The translations under genes and the position numbers were made by a program. Shown piece after piece: positions 19,978 through 29,823 of a stretch of 54,235 nucleotides of DNA (positions are counted from its first letter, which is position 1; each line of letters begins with the position of its first letter). Source of the DNA: Thiohalocapsa sp. (GTDB lineage: Bacteria > Pseudomonadota > Gammaproteobacteria > Chromatiales > Chromatiaceae); contig JANQFX010000091.1 of NCBI GenBank assembly GCA_028277725.1, positions 1 to 54,235 on the forward strand. The letters are read 5' to 3'. The notes below the pieces were generated by a model. The model searched no databases. It was given only the letters and a program-made list of their open reading frames with translations, and was not told where the DNA came from.

Positions 19978-20979
19978 CTAGCCGCGCGTCAGCCGGTGCA
20001 GCGTGACCTCGGGCGGGCAAAAATAGCGCAGCGGCACCCCGCAGGAGCCGGTTCCTACCGAGGTGTAGCCGGCCAGTTCATGGTAGCGCCAGGCCCCCGC
20101 CTGCATGGGCTGTGGCGCATCGCAGACCCGCACCAACTGGATACCGCCGGGCAGGCAGATCTGGCCGCCATGGGTATGGCCTGACAACATGACATCGTAG
20201 CCGTGGCCCGCCGCCTCGCGGTAGGTTTCGGGCGAATGGCAGAGCAGCACGGAGAAGCCGTCGTCCGGAATCTGGTCGCGGACGCCGGCGAGGTCGTGGG
20301 TGCGGTAGAAATGCGGATCATCGACGCCGGCGAGGTAGAGCATCTCGCCGCCGAAGGGGATCATCACGACCTCGTTCAGCAGGAATCTGAGCCCTGCGCG
20401 CTCCAGCGGCGGAACGATCTCGATGAAATCGTGATTGCCGAGCACGGCGAACGCCGGTTTATCGAGGACCTCCAGCAGCGCCAGGGTCTCCGCGACCGAG
20501 GGACCGTGATCGGCGTCCGTGGTGTTGCGAAAGTCGCCGGTGATCACCGCCAGGTCGTAGTCGACGCCGCGCAGTCGATCGCGCAACGCAGGCCCCAGCG
20601 CCGGGTCGAGGTCCAGGTGCAGGTCGCTCAAGTGCAGGACGCGTAACCCCTCAAGCCCGGCCGGAAGGCGAGGGTGTCGGAGCCGATGCTCCACCAGCCG
20701 CAACGCCGTGAAGTTGCGGTAGCCCCGGCCGTAGATGCCGAACAGGCGGGCGAATCGGTCTGCAAGCACATCGATGTCGAGCACACGGCTCAGGCCAAGC
20801 AGGATGGCATCCTGATGCGCCTCACCGGCGACGTGATAGACCTGGGCATTGAGCCGCTGGCGCAGCCGCGCGCGGCCGAGCCGCTCGCGCAACTGGTCGA
20901 AATCCCCCGCGTCGAGCGCATAAGGATCACCGCCGTTGCCATCGATTGCGCCCCCCGAATCTTGCCCGCTCGCCACCAT
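19978..20979 (-). CDS. Calcineurin-like metallophosphoesterase (YaeI/YkuE type)
   Basis: A 333-aa di-metal phosphoesterase. All five blocks are present: SDLH (D119, H121), GDF (D149), GNHD (N182, H183), LLCHSPE and SGHTHGGQ. A helical N-terminal region of about 110 aa precedes the catalytic domain and includes YGRGYRNF. Relatives hydrolyse phosphodiester or pyrophosphate bonds, some in lipid A precursors (UDP-diacylglucosamine); the substrate here is unassigned. There is no clear transmembrane helix. It is transcribed divergently from the PAS/Cys4 gene. Confidence 0.88.
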   Translation of the reverse strand: MVASGQDSGGAIDGNGGDPYALDAGDFDQLRERLGRARLRQRLNAQVYHVAGEAHQDAILLGLSRVLDIDVLADRFARLFGIYGRGYRNFTALRLVEHRLRHPRLPAGLEGLRVLHLSDLHLDLDPALGPALRDRLRGVDYDLAVITGDFRNTTDADHGPSVAETLALLEVLDKPAFAVLGNHDFIEIVPPLERAGLRFLLNEVVMIPFGGEMLYLAGVDDPHFYRTHDLAGVRDQIPDDGFSVLLCHSPETYREAAGHGYDVMLSGHTHGGQICLPGGIQLVRVCDAPQPMQAGAWRYHELAGYTSVGTGSCGVPLRYFCPPEVTLHRLTRG

Positions 20980-21185
20980 TTGGCCCTTCCTTCACCGTCG
21001 CAAGAACGCCCCATCGGTCCCGCGAGACTAGAGCTTAGCAGCGCGGCAGCGCGCGCGGGCACCAACGGACAGCAGGCAGCGGGGTCCAACAGACGGTCCA
21101 ACGTCCGCGCCCCGGTCAACACCCGAGCGGTTTACGCTATCTTTTCCATAGAGCCAGCGCGAATTCGATCGGCCTCGAGCGGCGG

Positions 21186-21755
21186 ATGTATCTCTTTCAA
21201 CAGATCGACTCACGGACCTTCTTGCATCGTGTCGATGTCCACGGCCGGCTCGTGTACGTCAATGCCGCCTGGCTCGCCTTCGCGGCCGAGAACGGCTGGC
21301 CGGTCACCACGGAAGATGTCCTCGGCCAGCCCTTGATGAGCAGCATCACCGACCGTGGGACGCACTACCTCTACGGGCTCCTGATGACCCGCCTGCTGCA
21401 TGGGCACGGCCCCTTCAGCTTCACCTATCGCTGTGACGCGCCGGACTGCCGTCGACTGCTGCGCATGCGTATGTTCGTCCACCAGCCGACCAACGACATC
21501 GGGTTCCAGAACAAGATTCTGCACATCGACCGTCGCCCGAGCCAGACGCTGCTCGAGGCGCAACGCCCGCGAGCAGCCGACGTCGTTATCTTCTGCAGCT
21601 TCTGCAAGCGCGTCGATGTCCATGGCGTCTGGATGGAGGTCGAGGACGCCATACTGCGGCTACGACTCTTCGACCGCGCGCCGTTACCGGCGACCCGACA
21701 CGGGGTCTGCCCGGACTGTGCCCACAGGGTCGCTCGAGTGGCGGACGGGCCCTGA
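21186..21755 (+). CDS. PAS-like protein with C-terminal four-cysteine motif
   Basis: A 189-aa soluble protein. Residues about 5-115 look like a PAS sensory fold (VDVHGRLVYVNAAWLAFA... and VLGQPLMSSITD). The C-terminal part has FCSFCKRV (C137, C140) and GVCPDC (C175, C178). These match the paired-CXXC tail seen in some PAS sensor proteins, where the second pair reads SHGICPDC. A metal or Fe-S site is plausible, but no output domain follows. Two more cysteines (C83, C88) lie in the PAS part. It is divergent from the phosphoesterase gene and convergent with cobC. Confidence 0.72.
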   Translation: MYLFQQIDSRTFLHRVDVHGRLVYVNAAWLAFAAENGWPVTTEDVLGQPLMSSITDRGTHYLYGLLMTRLLHGHGPFSFTYRCDAPDCRRLLRMRMFVHQPTNDIGFQNKILHIDRRPSQTLLEAQRPRAADVVIFCSFCKRVDVHGVWMEVEDAILRLRLFDRAPLPATRHGVCPDCAHRVARVADGP

Positions 21756-21787
21756 GCCAAGGCGGACCGGGGGCCGCACCTCCCGGA

Positions 21788-22384
21788 TCAACGCGTCGGC
21801 GGGATGCCGTGCTGCACCAGGCTCGGGAACCCACCGACGACGGGCAGCCGGATCCGGGTCCGGCAGGCGTGTGGCACCTCCAGCAACAGGAGTGCCTCGA
21901 CCGGCATCCGCAGCACCTCGCCCACCAGCACCCGCACCACGCCGCCGTGGGTCACCACCAGGGGGTGGGCCGCGGCCCCCGAGAGGATCTGCCGCCACGC
22001 CGCCAGCACGCGCCCTTGGAATCCGCCGAATTCCTCGGCGCCCGGCGGCGAGAAACCGATGGGATCGGCCCAGAAGGCGGCCAGCTCGGACTCCGGCAGC
22101 TCCGCGGCACGATGCCCTTCCCAGTCCCCGAAGTGCCGCTCGCGGAGCTCGGACATGCAGGTGAGCGGCAGGCGTAGCCGCTCCGCCAGCTCCGTCGCAA
22201 AGCCCGCGCAGCGCCGAGCCGGGGAGCAGATGATGGCGTCCCAGGGCGCGCCACCAACACCCGCGTCGACGTCCTCGGCGGTGGCCGAGCGCAGCTGCGA
22301 CCACCCCAATTCGGTCAGCGGATCGTCCCGGGAACCCCGGAAACAGGCGCCGCCCTCGGTGTCGCCGTGCCGCATCAGGTCCAC
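21788..22384 (-). CDS. cobC: Alpha-ribazole phosphatase-type histidine phosphatase
   Basis: A 198-aa histidine phosphatase superfamily member with the catalytic LMRHGDTEGG at the N-terminus, a CSPARRC motif, the ELRERHFGDWEG segment typical of CobC, and the second histidine in VVTHGG. Placed after cobT in a cobalamin cluster, it most likely dephosphorylates alpha-ribazole phosphate or adenosylcobalamin phosphate. I used a GTG at 22384, two codons before the RHG-containing ATG; no strong ribosome-binding site is visible. It ends 32 nt from the convergent PAS gene. Confidence 0.85.
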   Translation of the reverse strand: MDLMRHGDTEGGACFRGSRDDPLTELGWSQLRSATAEDVDAGVGGAPWDAIICSPARRCAGFATELAERLRLPLTCMSELRERHFGDWEGHRAAELPESELAAFWADPIGFSPPGAEEFGGFQGRVLAAWRQILSGAAAHPLVVTHGGVVRVLVGEVLRMPVEALLLLEVPHACRTRIRLPVVGGFPSLVQHGIPPTR

Positions 22385-22430
22385 GAGGCGCCCGCGCCCG
22401 GCGGCATTCGACAGATCGCCGGGCGCCGAG

Positions 22431-23486
22431 TCAACCGCCGGCAACCCCGGCCTCCGCGAAGGTCGCCATGCCGTCGTGGAGATCGCAGGCCAGGCGCAAC
22501 AGCGGCAGGGCCGTGACCGAGCCGCTGGCCTCGCCGAGCCGAAGACCGAGGTCGAGCAGGGGCCTGCCGTCGAGCGCCGCGAGCATCGCGGCATGGCCGG
22601 GCTCCGCCGAACGATGGGCGAACAGGAACCAACGCTCGGCGCCCGCGCACAACCGACTCGCGGCCAGCGCCGCCGCCGTGCTGATGAAGCCGTCGACGAG
22701 CACCGGCAGGCCGCGCTGAGCACAGGTCGCAAAGGCACCGGCCAGCGCGGCGATATCGAAGCCGCCCACCCGCGCCAACACCTCGGCGGGGTCCGAGAGG
22801 TGGTGTCGGTGCAAGGCCAGGGCCTGCTCGATGCAGGCACGCTTGCGAACGACCCCGTCGGCGTCGAGCCCGGTGCCGGGACCGGTGATGCGGGCCGACG
22901 GCGCATCGAGCAGCGCACAGGCGACGGCAGCGGCGGCAGTCGTGTTGCCGATGCCCATCTCGCCGCCGATGAAGAGCTCCGCGCCGTTGGCCAGCGCCCG
23001 CTCGACCGCGGCCGCTCCCTCGCCCAGGGCGAGATCCAGCTGTTCGGCGCTCATGGCCGGCCCGGCGCAGAAGTCTTGGGTGCCGGGCGCGATGATGGCG
23101 TCGCGAATGGTCGCGTGCGCCGGGACCGGTGCGACCGTGCCGAGATTGACGAGCTCCAGGCGCGCGTCCGTGGATGCGGCCAACACCGAGATCGCGGCGC
23201 CACCGCTGGCCATGTTCGCGACCATCTGCGCCGTCACGGCCTGCGGAAAGGCTGAGACGCCACGGGCCGCGACGCCGTGATCGGCCGCGAAGACGCTGAG
23301 CCAGACCCGATCCACGCGCGGGCGCTCCCGGCGCTGCATGCCGGCCAAGCGCACCGCCAGCGTCTCCAGCTCGCCGAGCGAACCCGCCGGCTTGGTCAGC
23401 TGCGCCTGGCGCGCGGCCGCGGCCTCGGCCGCAGCAGTATCGGTTTCCATCGCTGGCGCGCCAAAGCGCGCCGACACATCGTTCAT
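22431..23486 (-). CDS. cobT: Nicotinate-nucleotide--dimethylbenzimidazole phosphoribosyltransferase
   Basis: The 351-aa enzyme activates the lower ligand: it transfers ribose phosphate from nicotinate mononucleotide to dimethylbenzimidazole, giving alpha-ribazole phosphate. Family features include [11 protein letters not shown] at the N-terminus, [30 protein letters not shown], and LRLGEASGS with the catalytic glutamate near the C-terminus. The ATG shares one base with the cobU stop (TGATG), indicating translational coupling. Confidence 0.96.
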   Translation of the reverse strand: MNDVSARFGAPAMETDTAAAEAAAARQAQLTKPAGSLGELETLAVRLAGMQRRERPRVDRVWLSVFAADHGVAARGVSAFPQAVTAQMVANMASGGAAISVLAASTDARLELVNLGTVAPVPAHATIRDAIIAPGTQDFCAGPAMSAEQLDLALGEGAAAVERALANGAELFIGGEMGIGNTTAAAAVACALLDAPSARITGPGTGLDADGVVRKRACIEQALALHRHHLSDPAEVLARVGGFDIAALAGAFATCAQRGLPVLVDGFISTAAALAASRLCAGAERWFLFAHRSAEPGHAAMLAALDGRPLLDLGLRLGEASGSVTALPLLRLACDLHDGMATFAEAGVAGG

Positions 23487-24079
23487 CAGAGGTCCTCCGG
23501 GGGGTTCGGGTCCGGGGCACCGGCCGAGGCATCATAGGGCGCGCTGTTCGGCGCACCGGCCGGAATCGGCCCCTTCAGCGTGAGCGGCAGGCCCGCGGCG
23601 GTGAAGTAGACGGCGTCGCAGCGGGCCGCGAGGCGCTGGTGCAAGGCACCGGCCAGGTCGCAGAAGCGCCGCGCCATGGCATTGGCAGGGATCACGCCGA
23701 GGTTGGTTTCGTTGCCGACGAAGATCACGCGACCGGAAAGGGTGGGCAGCAACTCGGGCAGTGCCTGCAGCTCCCACTCCAGCCGCGGCTCGTCCTCGGA
23801 CCAGAGCAGGTTCGCGAGCCACAGGGTCAGGCACTCGACCAGCACGCAGCGCCCGGTCGCGGCCTCGGCCCGCAGGGTCTCGGTGAGCGCCAGAGGCTCC
23901 TCGATCAACCCCCACTCGGCGGGCCGGCGCGCCCGATGGGCATCGACGCGCGCCAGCATCTCGTTGTCGGAAGGCTTGGCGGTGGCAACATAGGTTACGG
24001 CGAGCCCGGATTCCCGGGCGAGTCGCTCGGCGAAGTAGCTCTTACCGGACTTGACGCCGCCGAGAACGAGGGTGTGCAT
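23486..24079 (-). CDS. cobU: Adenosylcobinamide kinase/guanylyltransferase
   Basis: The 197-aa bifunctional enzyme phosphorylates adenosylcobinamide and then transfers GMP to give adenosylcobinamide-GDP, the substrate of CobS. The P-loop GGVKSGKS (residues 7-14) and [14 protein letters not shown] are present; [17 protein letters not shown] sequence ends the core. The His expected to be guanylylated is in DAHRARRP. The ATG at 24079 gives the canonical start MHTLVLGG. A Pro-rich C-terminal tail of about 25 residues is longer than usual. It overlaps cobT by one base. Confidence 0.94.
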   Translation of the reverse strand: MHTLVLGGVKSGKSYFAERLARESGLAVTYVATAKPSDNEMLARVDAHRARRPAEWGLIEEPLALTETLRAEAATGRCVLVECLTLWLANLLWSEDEPRLEWELQALPELLPTLSGRVIFVGNETNLGVIPANAMARRFCDLAGALHQRLAARCDAVYFTAAGLPLTLKGPIPAGAPNSAPYDASAGAPDPNPPEDL

Positions 24080-24140
24080 GGATGGACTTGTTACCAAGAT
24101 GTCGATACCGAGGGCGTTAGATCCCTGCCGACGAGTCAAT

Positions 24141-24211
24141 CTCGTCGTTGTCGTTGTCGTTGTCGTTGTCGAGTATCGAACGACGATGACGATTACGACA
24201 ACGACAACGAG
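24141..24211 (-). repeat. Hexanucleotide-repeat hairpin element, copy 2
   Basis: The left arm has four TTGTCG units (about 24148-24171). The centre is AGTATCGA. The right arm (about 24181-24211) ends ACGATTACGACAACGACAACG and pairs back with hexamer periodicity. That right-arm string and the TCGAGTATC centre recur in copy 3 at 36833-36890. The element lies in the 205-nt gap between btuB and cobU. The 39-nt tail of copies 1 and 3 is not evident here. Confidence 0.6.
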
Positions 24212-24265
24212 CGCTTACGACAGGATTCGGTGGTGAGCGTGCTCATGAGACGATCACGCGTCGCC

Positions 24266-24281
24266 GGCCTCAGCCGAGGCC
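24266..24281 (-). terminator. Stem-loop just past the btuB stop
   Basis: GGCCTC (24266-24271) pairs with GAGGCC (24276-24281) around AGCC, immediately after the btuB stop codon. There is no U-tract. It may be a partial stop or 3'-end stabiliser ahead of cobU. Confidence 0.4.
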
Positions 24282-24284
24282 CAG

Positions 24285-26201
24285 CTACGGATCGTAACGC
24301 AGCGTCACCATCAGCGTCCGCCCAGGCTGGTTGTAATAGGCGGCGGTCTCGTACTCCTCGTCGAGCAGATTCGAGACCTCGGCTTGAAGGCGCAGGCGCT
24401 CGGAGAAGAAGTACTCGGCGCGCAGACCCAGCAGCGTAAAACCGTCCAGCCGCACGCCGTTGGCGTTGTCGTCGAAGCGCCGACCAGCGACGAACAGGGT
24501 CCCGCCGACGCCCAGGTCGCCGAAGCGACGATCCAGATCGAGGCGGAGGGTCTGCTCAGGGCGCCGGGCCAGTAGATTGCCCTTGTTCGAGCCGTCGGTC
24601 TCGTTCACCGGATCGAGCAGGGTCAGGTCCGCCTCCAACAGCCAGCCGTCGATGTCGGCGATGGTCCAGAACTCCAGGCCGCGGATGCGCGCCTCGTCGA
24701 TGTTCTCCGGCGCGTTGCTGGCGGCATCGAAGGCGATCATGTCGTCGATGTTGGTCTGGAAGGCGTTGACCGCCCAGCGTCCGAAGGGATGCGGGCCGGC
24801 GATGCCGAGCTCGCCACTACGCGATGCCTCCGGGTCCAGATCCGGATTGCCGAAGCCGGGGTAGTAGAGCTCGTTGAAGGTCGGCGCCTTGAAGGCCGTG
24901 CCGTAGCTTGCGCTGAGCACGATGCCATTGCCGAACCGATAGCCGACGCCGGCGTTGCCGGTCGTCTGTCCACCGAACTGCTCGTTGTCGTCGTGGCGCA
25001 GGCTGAGTTGCACCTCGGCGGCACCGAACTGCCCCAGGTACTGACCGAAGACGCCGATGTTGTCCCGCGAGGTCTCATCGAAGACCGGTTTAGTGTCGAT
25101 GCGGTCGTCCACGTAGTCCAAGCCGATGGTGGCGAGCTGATCCGCGGCGAACGCGATATCGTTCTGCCAGCTCAACTGGTTACTGCGCGTGTCGAAGCGG
25201 TTCAGGAAGCTGTCATCGAAATAGATCTTCGAGGCATCGAGGCTCTGGCCGAACACCAGGGTGCTGGTCCAGATGTCCAGCGGCCGCGCAACGATGCGGC
25301 CGGAGGCCACCTGCAAGGCGGTGTCGTTCTCGTTGCCCGAAAACAGGGTACCGTCGTACTCGACGCTCCCCACCGAGCGCAGGAAGGTCGCACCCACCTC
25401 GAGCCGATCCGAGAAGCGCCAGCCGACGCGCGCTAAGCCGTTCCCGTTATCGTAGCCATCGGCGTCCGGCTCGTCGACGAAGCAGCCGCCGACGAAGGGC
25501 TCGCCATTACAGGCGTCGAAGCCCTCGGTGCGCTCGAAACCGGCCGCCACGTCGAACCAGCCGGAGCCGTAGTCGGTGTCGACCCCACCGGAGAGCCCGC
25601 CGCTGATGGCCCCCGTGCCGTAGGTGCCGGCGCGGGCCGTGACACGGCTGCGCAGTGGGCCGCCCTCGTCGCCGCGCGTAAAGAGCTGAATGACGCCGCC
25701 GATGGCCTCGGAGCCATACAGGCTGGAACGCGGCCCGCGCACCACCTCGACCCGCTGAATCAGTTCGATGGGGATGTTCTGCCAGGGAGTCGTGCCGAGG
25801 GTTGCGGAGCCGATCTTGATCCCGTCCACCAGGACCAGGGTGTGGTCCGCCTCGGTACCGCGCAGAAACACCGAGGTCGGCTGGCCGGCGCCACCGGAGT
25901 TGGATACCGCGACGCCGGGCAGCCCGCGCAACACGTCGGTCATGTCCTTGGACTGCCGACGCTCGATCTCGGAGCGCTCCACCACGGACACGGCGGCCAA
26001 GGTGTCGTCCGCCGTCTCGGCGGTACGTGTCGCGGTGACCACGATCGGATCGATCTCCGAAACGTCCTCGACGAAGCCAACGGACTCGGCCGCCCCGGGA
26101 GGGGCAGACTGTGCATAGGCACCCAAGGACATGAGCACCGGAACGAAAAAAAGCCCGGTACGGCACACCAAGGCCGCCCCAGATCGCTTGCCAGGTTGCA
26201 T
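24285..26201 (-). CDS. btuB: TonB-dependent vitamin B12 outer-membrane receptor
   Basis: A 638-aa outer-membrane beta-barrel importer for cobalamins or cobinamide. It has a signal peptide (FFVPVLMSLGAYAQ), a TonB-box region (DPIVVTATR), a plug domain (about 60-170, with DVLRGLPGVAV, VFLRGTEADHTLVLVDGI and RVEVVRGPRSSLYGSEAIGGVI), then the barrel, ending in a C-terminal strand with terminal TLRYDP. Assignment to BtuB rather than another TonB receptor rests on plug similarity, the upstream cobalamin riboswitch and the cob genes behind it. The ATG at 26201 was chosen; the longer open frame runs through the riboswitch and is not translated sequence. The C-terminal residue is not the usual Phe. 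Confidence 0.92.
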   Translation of the reverse strand: MQPGKRSGAALVCRTGLFFVPVLMSLGAYAQSAPPGAAESVGFVEDVSEIDPIVVTATRTAETADDTLAAVSVVERSEIERRQSKDMTDVLRGLPGVAVSNSGGAGQPTSVFLRGTEADHTLVLVDGIKIGSATLGTTPWQNIPIELIQRVEVVRGPRSSLYGSEAIGGVIQLFTRGDEGGPLRSRVTARAGTYGTGAISGGLSGGVDTDYGSGWFDVAAGFERTEGFDACNGEPFVGGCFVDEPDADGYDNGNGLARVGWRFSDRLEVGATFLRSVGSVEYDGTLFSGNENDTALQVASGRIVARPLDIWTSTLVFGQSLDASKIYFDDSFLNRFDTRSNQLSWQNDIAFAADQLATIGLDYVDDRIDTKPVFDETSRDNIGVFGQYLGQFGAAEVQLSLRHDDNEQFGGQTTGNAGVGYRFGNGIVLSASYGTAFKAPTFNELYYPGFGNPDLDPEASRSGELGIAGPHPFGRWAVNAFQTNIDDMIAFDAASNAPENIDEARIRGLEFWTIADIDGWLLEADLTLLDPVNETDGSNKGNLLARRPEQTLRLDLDRRFGDLGVGGTLFVAGRRFDDNANGVRLDGFTLLGLRAEYFFSERLRLQAEVSNLLDEEYETAAYYNQPGRTLMVTLRYDP

Positions 26202-26365
26202 GAGAAAACCCCCGCCCCGCTCACCCGCGGAACACCTGATGGATGAGAAGGCGCCGGGTGAGGGGAGGGCGTGGACGATGGGACGACGGCACCGCCGGAT
26301 GTCGGCAGACGTGGAGGCAGATCGGCATCGGCACACCGACCCGCCCACCGCGGCGCCGCGAGCAT

Positions 26366-26612
26366 CCGACAGGCCGGTCTCCGGGCTCGCGAGCCGGGGC
26401 GCCGTGTTGCACGATAGCAACAACTCGGCCACTCCGCGGCCCCGGCGCCTTCCCACGATGCCTGGCATCGCAGTGGCTTCTTGCCGAGACCTTGACTCGC
26501 CCACCGTTGCGGGGGCAGCGCCGGCTTGTTGCGCAGGGCCTTAGATCCACGCCGCCCACAGGGCCGCGTCGCCCATCAACGCTGGACCGGCTTCCCGTTC
26601 AACCCCTCCTCG
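26366..26612 (-). promoter_or_regulatory. Cobalamin (AdoCbl) riboswitch upstream of btuB
   Basis: Read on the minus strand, the conserved blocks appear in order: GAACGGGAAGCCGGTC (26585-26600), GCTGCCCCCGCAACGG (26504-26519), the B12 box GCCACTG (26471-26477), GATGCC/GGCATC hairpin, GGGAAGG (26448-26454), then GGAGACCGGCCTGTC (26368-26382). This is the class-I cobalamin riboswitch layout. About 165 nt separate it from the btuB ATG, room for an expression platform. It should lower btuB (and probably cobUTC) expression when adenosylcobalamin is plentiful. Confidence 0.9.
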
Positions 26613-26669
26613 GCCTGGTTCCGCCGAACCGAGGACAGGGCACCTATCGGAAAACACCAACAGTTTCGC

Positions 26670-26698
26670 TGAATAAAACAACTGTTGCAACCTTGCAA
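26670..26698 (-). promoter_or_regulatory. Candidate sigma-70 promoter for the btuB riboswitch transcript
   Basis: On the minus strand, TTGCAA (26693-26698) and TATTCA (26670-26675) are separated by 17 nt in the A/T-rich patch upstream of the riboswitch. Matches to consensus are partial. The same patch (26641-26845) must also hold the promoter of the divergent chemotaxis-fusion gene; it contains no ORF of its own. Confidence 0.35.
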
Positions 26699-26845
26699 CG
26701 CAGTCGGACTCGGCCGGCCCGGCAGAACTCCGAGAAAACCGACAATAGGTACGTTTTCTAAGCCCCGTGCCCGGCCAATTTCGCCGGATGACGTACAATC
26801 TCTTGCGTACGCACAGATCCCCGCAAAGAGCAAGAGCAGTCCTAC

Positions 26846-29794
26846 ATGCCCGACACGAGCACCGGCGTCGATTCGCAGCCCACCGAAGACGCACCCTACG
26901 ATGGCAAGTTCTATGTCATCGCCGTCGGCGCATCGGCCGGCGGACTCGACGCCCTAGAGCGCTTCTTCCATGGGTTGCCCGCAGCTTCCGGAGCCGCCTA
27001 TGTGGTCATCCAGCACCTGTCGCCGGACCATAAGAGCATGATGGGCAACCTGCTTCGCCGGCACACCGGCATGCAGGTGGTGACGGTCGAGGACGGCATG
27101 GAGATCCGGCCCGATCGGGTGCACCTGATCCCGCCCGCCAGCATCATGAGCGTGTCGCGGAATCAGCTGCGCCTGAGCCCCAAGAATCCGCGGGGCCTGA
27201 GCCTACCCATCGATCTCTTCTTCACCGCGCTGGCGCGGGAGTTCGGCAAGTACGCCATCGGCGTGGTGCTGTCGGGCACCGGCTCGGATGGCACTCGCGG
27301 CGCCGTGGCCATCAACGACGCGGGTGGCCTGCTGCTGGCGCAGGAGCCGGAGTCGGCCAAGTTCGACGGCATGCCGCGCAGCGTCATCGCCACAGGCCTG
27401 GTCGACGGCACCCTGCCGCCGGAAGAACTCGGACCCCGGGTGATGGAACACATCAGCCAGGCACCGCGCCCGCGCATTCGCGCCCCCGAGGAGGGCACGG
27501 CCGCGGATCGCCAGAGTGCGCTGGAAGAGACCATGCACCTGCTCCAGCACCAGGGCGGCATCGACTTCCGCGAGTACAAGCCGGCAACCGTCATGCGCCG
27601 CATCGAACGCCGCATGCAGGTCCGCCATGTGCCGGACCTGGACAACTACGCCCGCCTGCTCGACGGCGACCGCACCGAACTCAACGCCCTGCGCCGCGAA
27701 CTGCTGATCCCGGTCACCAGCTTCTTCCGCGACCCGGTCGCCTTCGAGGTGCTGGCACAGACCGCCATCGAGACCATCGTCAAGGAGCGCGGCGAGAACC
27801 AGCCCATTCGTGTCTGGGTGCCCGGCACCTCCACCGGCGAGGAGGCGTACTCCATTGCCATCCTATTCGCCGAGGCCTGCGCCCGCGCCCGCCGCTGGCC
27901 GCCGTTGAAACTATTCGCCACCGACGTGGAGCAGCACAACGTCGACTTCGGCAGCGCCGGCGTATTCTCGGAGGCAATCACGACGGAGGTCTCACCGGAA
28001 CGCCTGGAGCAGTGGTTCTACAAGCGTGGCAACCACTTCGTCATCAAGAATGAGATCCGCCAGAACATCGTCTTCGCGCGGCACAACCTGCTCCAGGACC
28101 CGCCGTTCACGCGCATGGACCTGGTTTCCTGCCGCAACCTGCTGATCTACTTCCGCACCGAGGCACAGGACCGGGCCCTGCGGCGGCTGCAATACGCCCT
28201 CGCCCCCGGCGGTTTCCTGTTCCTCGGCTCCAGCGAGACCCTGGCGCAGCTGCAGTCCGACTTCACCGCTGTCAACTCCAAGTACAAGGTGTTCCGCATC
28301 CTGCGCCACCTGTCGCTGCCGCTGGATACCGGCGCGGCACAACTCACGCGCATCGCCGGCGGCACCAGCCACGGCCGTCGCCGGCAAACGCCGGACCGTC
28401 GGCTGGCCGACGCCGCCGCCATCGAGGCCGGCGAGACGGTCTTGCTGCGCTCTTACGCGCCCACCAGCCTGCTGCTGAACAACAATCAGGAGTTGATGCA
28501 CGTCTTCGGCGACGTCAGCCGATATCTGCGCATCGGCGAGGGCGCCGTCACGCTGGACCTCGCCAAACTGCTGCCGCAGACCCTGTCCCCGGTGGCGCAG
28601 GCGTTGCTGCACAAGACCTCCCGCAGCCATGAGCCGCTGCGCTCCGACCTGCTCTCGATGCCGCTGCCTGACGGCTCCTCCGTGCGTCTGCGATTGGTGG
28701 CGCGCAGCGTCGAGTTGGAATCGCACGACAGACATCTGCTCTTATCCTTCGAACCGGATCTGAGCCTCACCGACGCCAAGGGCGGCAAGAAGGGGTCGGG
28801 CGAGGGCGACATCGCCACCATGGACATGGAGCACGAGCAGGCGGAACGTGTCCACACCCTGGAGCGTGAACTGGCTGCCACCCGCGAGAGCCTGCAGGCC
28901 ACCATCGAGGAACTGGAAACCGCCAACGAGGAGCTCCAGGCCACCAACGAGGAGCTGATGGCATCCAACGAGGAATTGCAGTCCTCAAACGAGGAACTGC
29001 AATCGGTCAACGAGGAGCTCTATACGGTCAACGCGGAGAACCAGGAGAAGATCGAGATCCTGAACCGCCTCAACGCCGATCTGGACAACATGGCCAAGGC
29101 GGCGGCCATTGCCACCATCTTCGTCGACGCCAACCTGCTGTTGACCCGATTCACGCCCGAGGCCACCAGCCTGTTCAAGATCCGCGAAACCGACCTCGGC
29201 CGCTCCATCGAGGACTTCACAAACCTGCTCGACTACCCGGACTTCGTCGAAGAGCTCAGGCACACCATCGCCGACGGCAAGATGTCGCAGCGCGAGATCC
29301 GCGCTGCCAACGGCCGACTCTACCTGATGCGCGTGCTGCCCTACGCGGTGCGCGAGCGGGGTGCCCGAGGCGCCGTCGCCACCTTCGTCGACGTTACCGT
29401 GCTGCGCGATGCCGAGCGCCTACAGGCCGTGCTGGACTCCCTGCCCGAGCATGTCGCCTTGCTGGCGGACAACGGCGAGGTCAGCATGGTCAACCGGGCC
29501 TGGCGGAGCTTCTCTGCCGTCCACGGCGCACCAGACGCACTCGGTCAGCACTATCCCCAAGCCTGGGCTGGGGGGAAGGGGTTCGAACCGGAGCAGGAAC
29601 GCCGGCTGCGCGACAGCGTGCAGGCCGTGATGGACAAACGCAGCGAGGACTTCTCCGCGGTCTACCCCTACCGCGACGACGACGGCGTGCGCTGGTTCGC
29701 CCTGCACGCGGCCCCCATCGTGCACGGCACCGGAGGCGTCGTGGTCAGCCATGTCGATATCAGTGACTGGTATCACCAGGACGCCGACGCATAA
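26846..29794 (+). CDS. CheB-CheR fusion with coiled coil and PAS domains
   Basis: A 982-aa multidomain signalling protein. The CheB methylesterase domain (about 20-205) has the triad S30 (GASAGG), H57 (QHLSP) and D148 (GTGSDG), and lacks the usual N-terminal receiver. The CheR N-terminal helical domain and SAM-dependent methyltransferase follow (about 220-480; SAM loop [13 protein letters not shown] near 325-335, and SCRNLLIYF). A long coiled coil (about 670-735) has the repeated NEELQ-type heptads. Two PAS-like domains end the protein. No transmembrane helix is seen. It is probably co-transcribed with the PAS-GGDEF-EAL gene starting 30 nt downstream, suggesting a link to c-di-GMP rather than to a nearby chemotaxis operon. 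Confidence 0.93.
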   Translation: MPDTSTGVDSQPTEDAPYDGKFYVIAVGASAGGLDALERFFHGLPAASGAAYVVIQHLSPDHKSMMGNLLRRHTGMQVVTVEDGMEIRPDRVHLIPPASIMSVSRNQLRLSPKNPRGLSLPIDLFFTALAREFGKYAIGVVLSGTGSDGTRGAVAINDAGGLLLAQEPESAKFDGMPRSVIATGLVDGTLPPEELGPRVMEHISQAPRPRIRAPEEGTAADRQSALEETMHLLQHQGGIDFREYKPATVMRRIERRMQVRHVPDLDNYARLLDGDRTELNALRRELLIPVTSFFRDPVAFEVLAQTAIETIVKERGENQPIRVWVPGTSTGEEAYSIAILFAEACARARRWPPLKLFATDVEQHNVDFGSAGVFSEAITTEVSPERLEQWFYKRGNHFVIKNEIRQNIVFARHNLLQDPPFTRMDLVSCRNLLIYFRTEAQDRALRRLQYALAPGGFLFLGSSETLAQLQSDFTAVNSKYKVFRILRHLSLPLDTGAAQLTRIAGGTSHGRRRQTPDRRLADAAAIEAGETVLLRSYAPTSLLLNNNQELMHVFGDVSRYLRIGEGAVTLDLAKLLPQTLSPVAQALLHKTSRSHEPLRSDLLSMPLPDGSSVRLRLVARSVELESHDRHLLLSFEPDLSLTDAKGGKKGSGEGDIATMDMEHEQAERVHTLERELAATRESLQATIEELETANEELQATNEELMASNEELQSSNEELQSVNEELYTVNAENQEKIEILNRLNADLDNMAKAAAIATIFVDANLLLTRFTPEATSLFKIRETDLGRSIEDFTNLLDYPDFVEELRHTIADGKMSQREIRAANGRLYLMRVLPYAVRERGARGAVATFVDVTVLRDAERLQAVLDSLPEHVALLADNGEVSMVNRAWRSFSAVHGAPDALGQHYPQAWAGGKGFEPEQERRLRDSVQAVMDKRSEDFSAVYPYRDDDGVRWFALHAAPIVHGTGGVVVSHVDISDWYHQDADA

Positions 29795-29823
29795 GAGCCG
29801 ATCCCACCGCGCGAGTCGTCCAG

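Noticed and set aside
24141..24211. CRISPR-like array from short regular repeats
   Set aside because: Units are 6 nt with no spacers, and the arms are complementary; there are no cas genes.
26202..26504. N-terminal extension of BtuB by about 100 codons
   Set aside because: The stretch is the cobalamin riboswitch and its expression platform; the signal peptide starts at the ATG at 26201.
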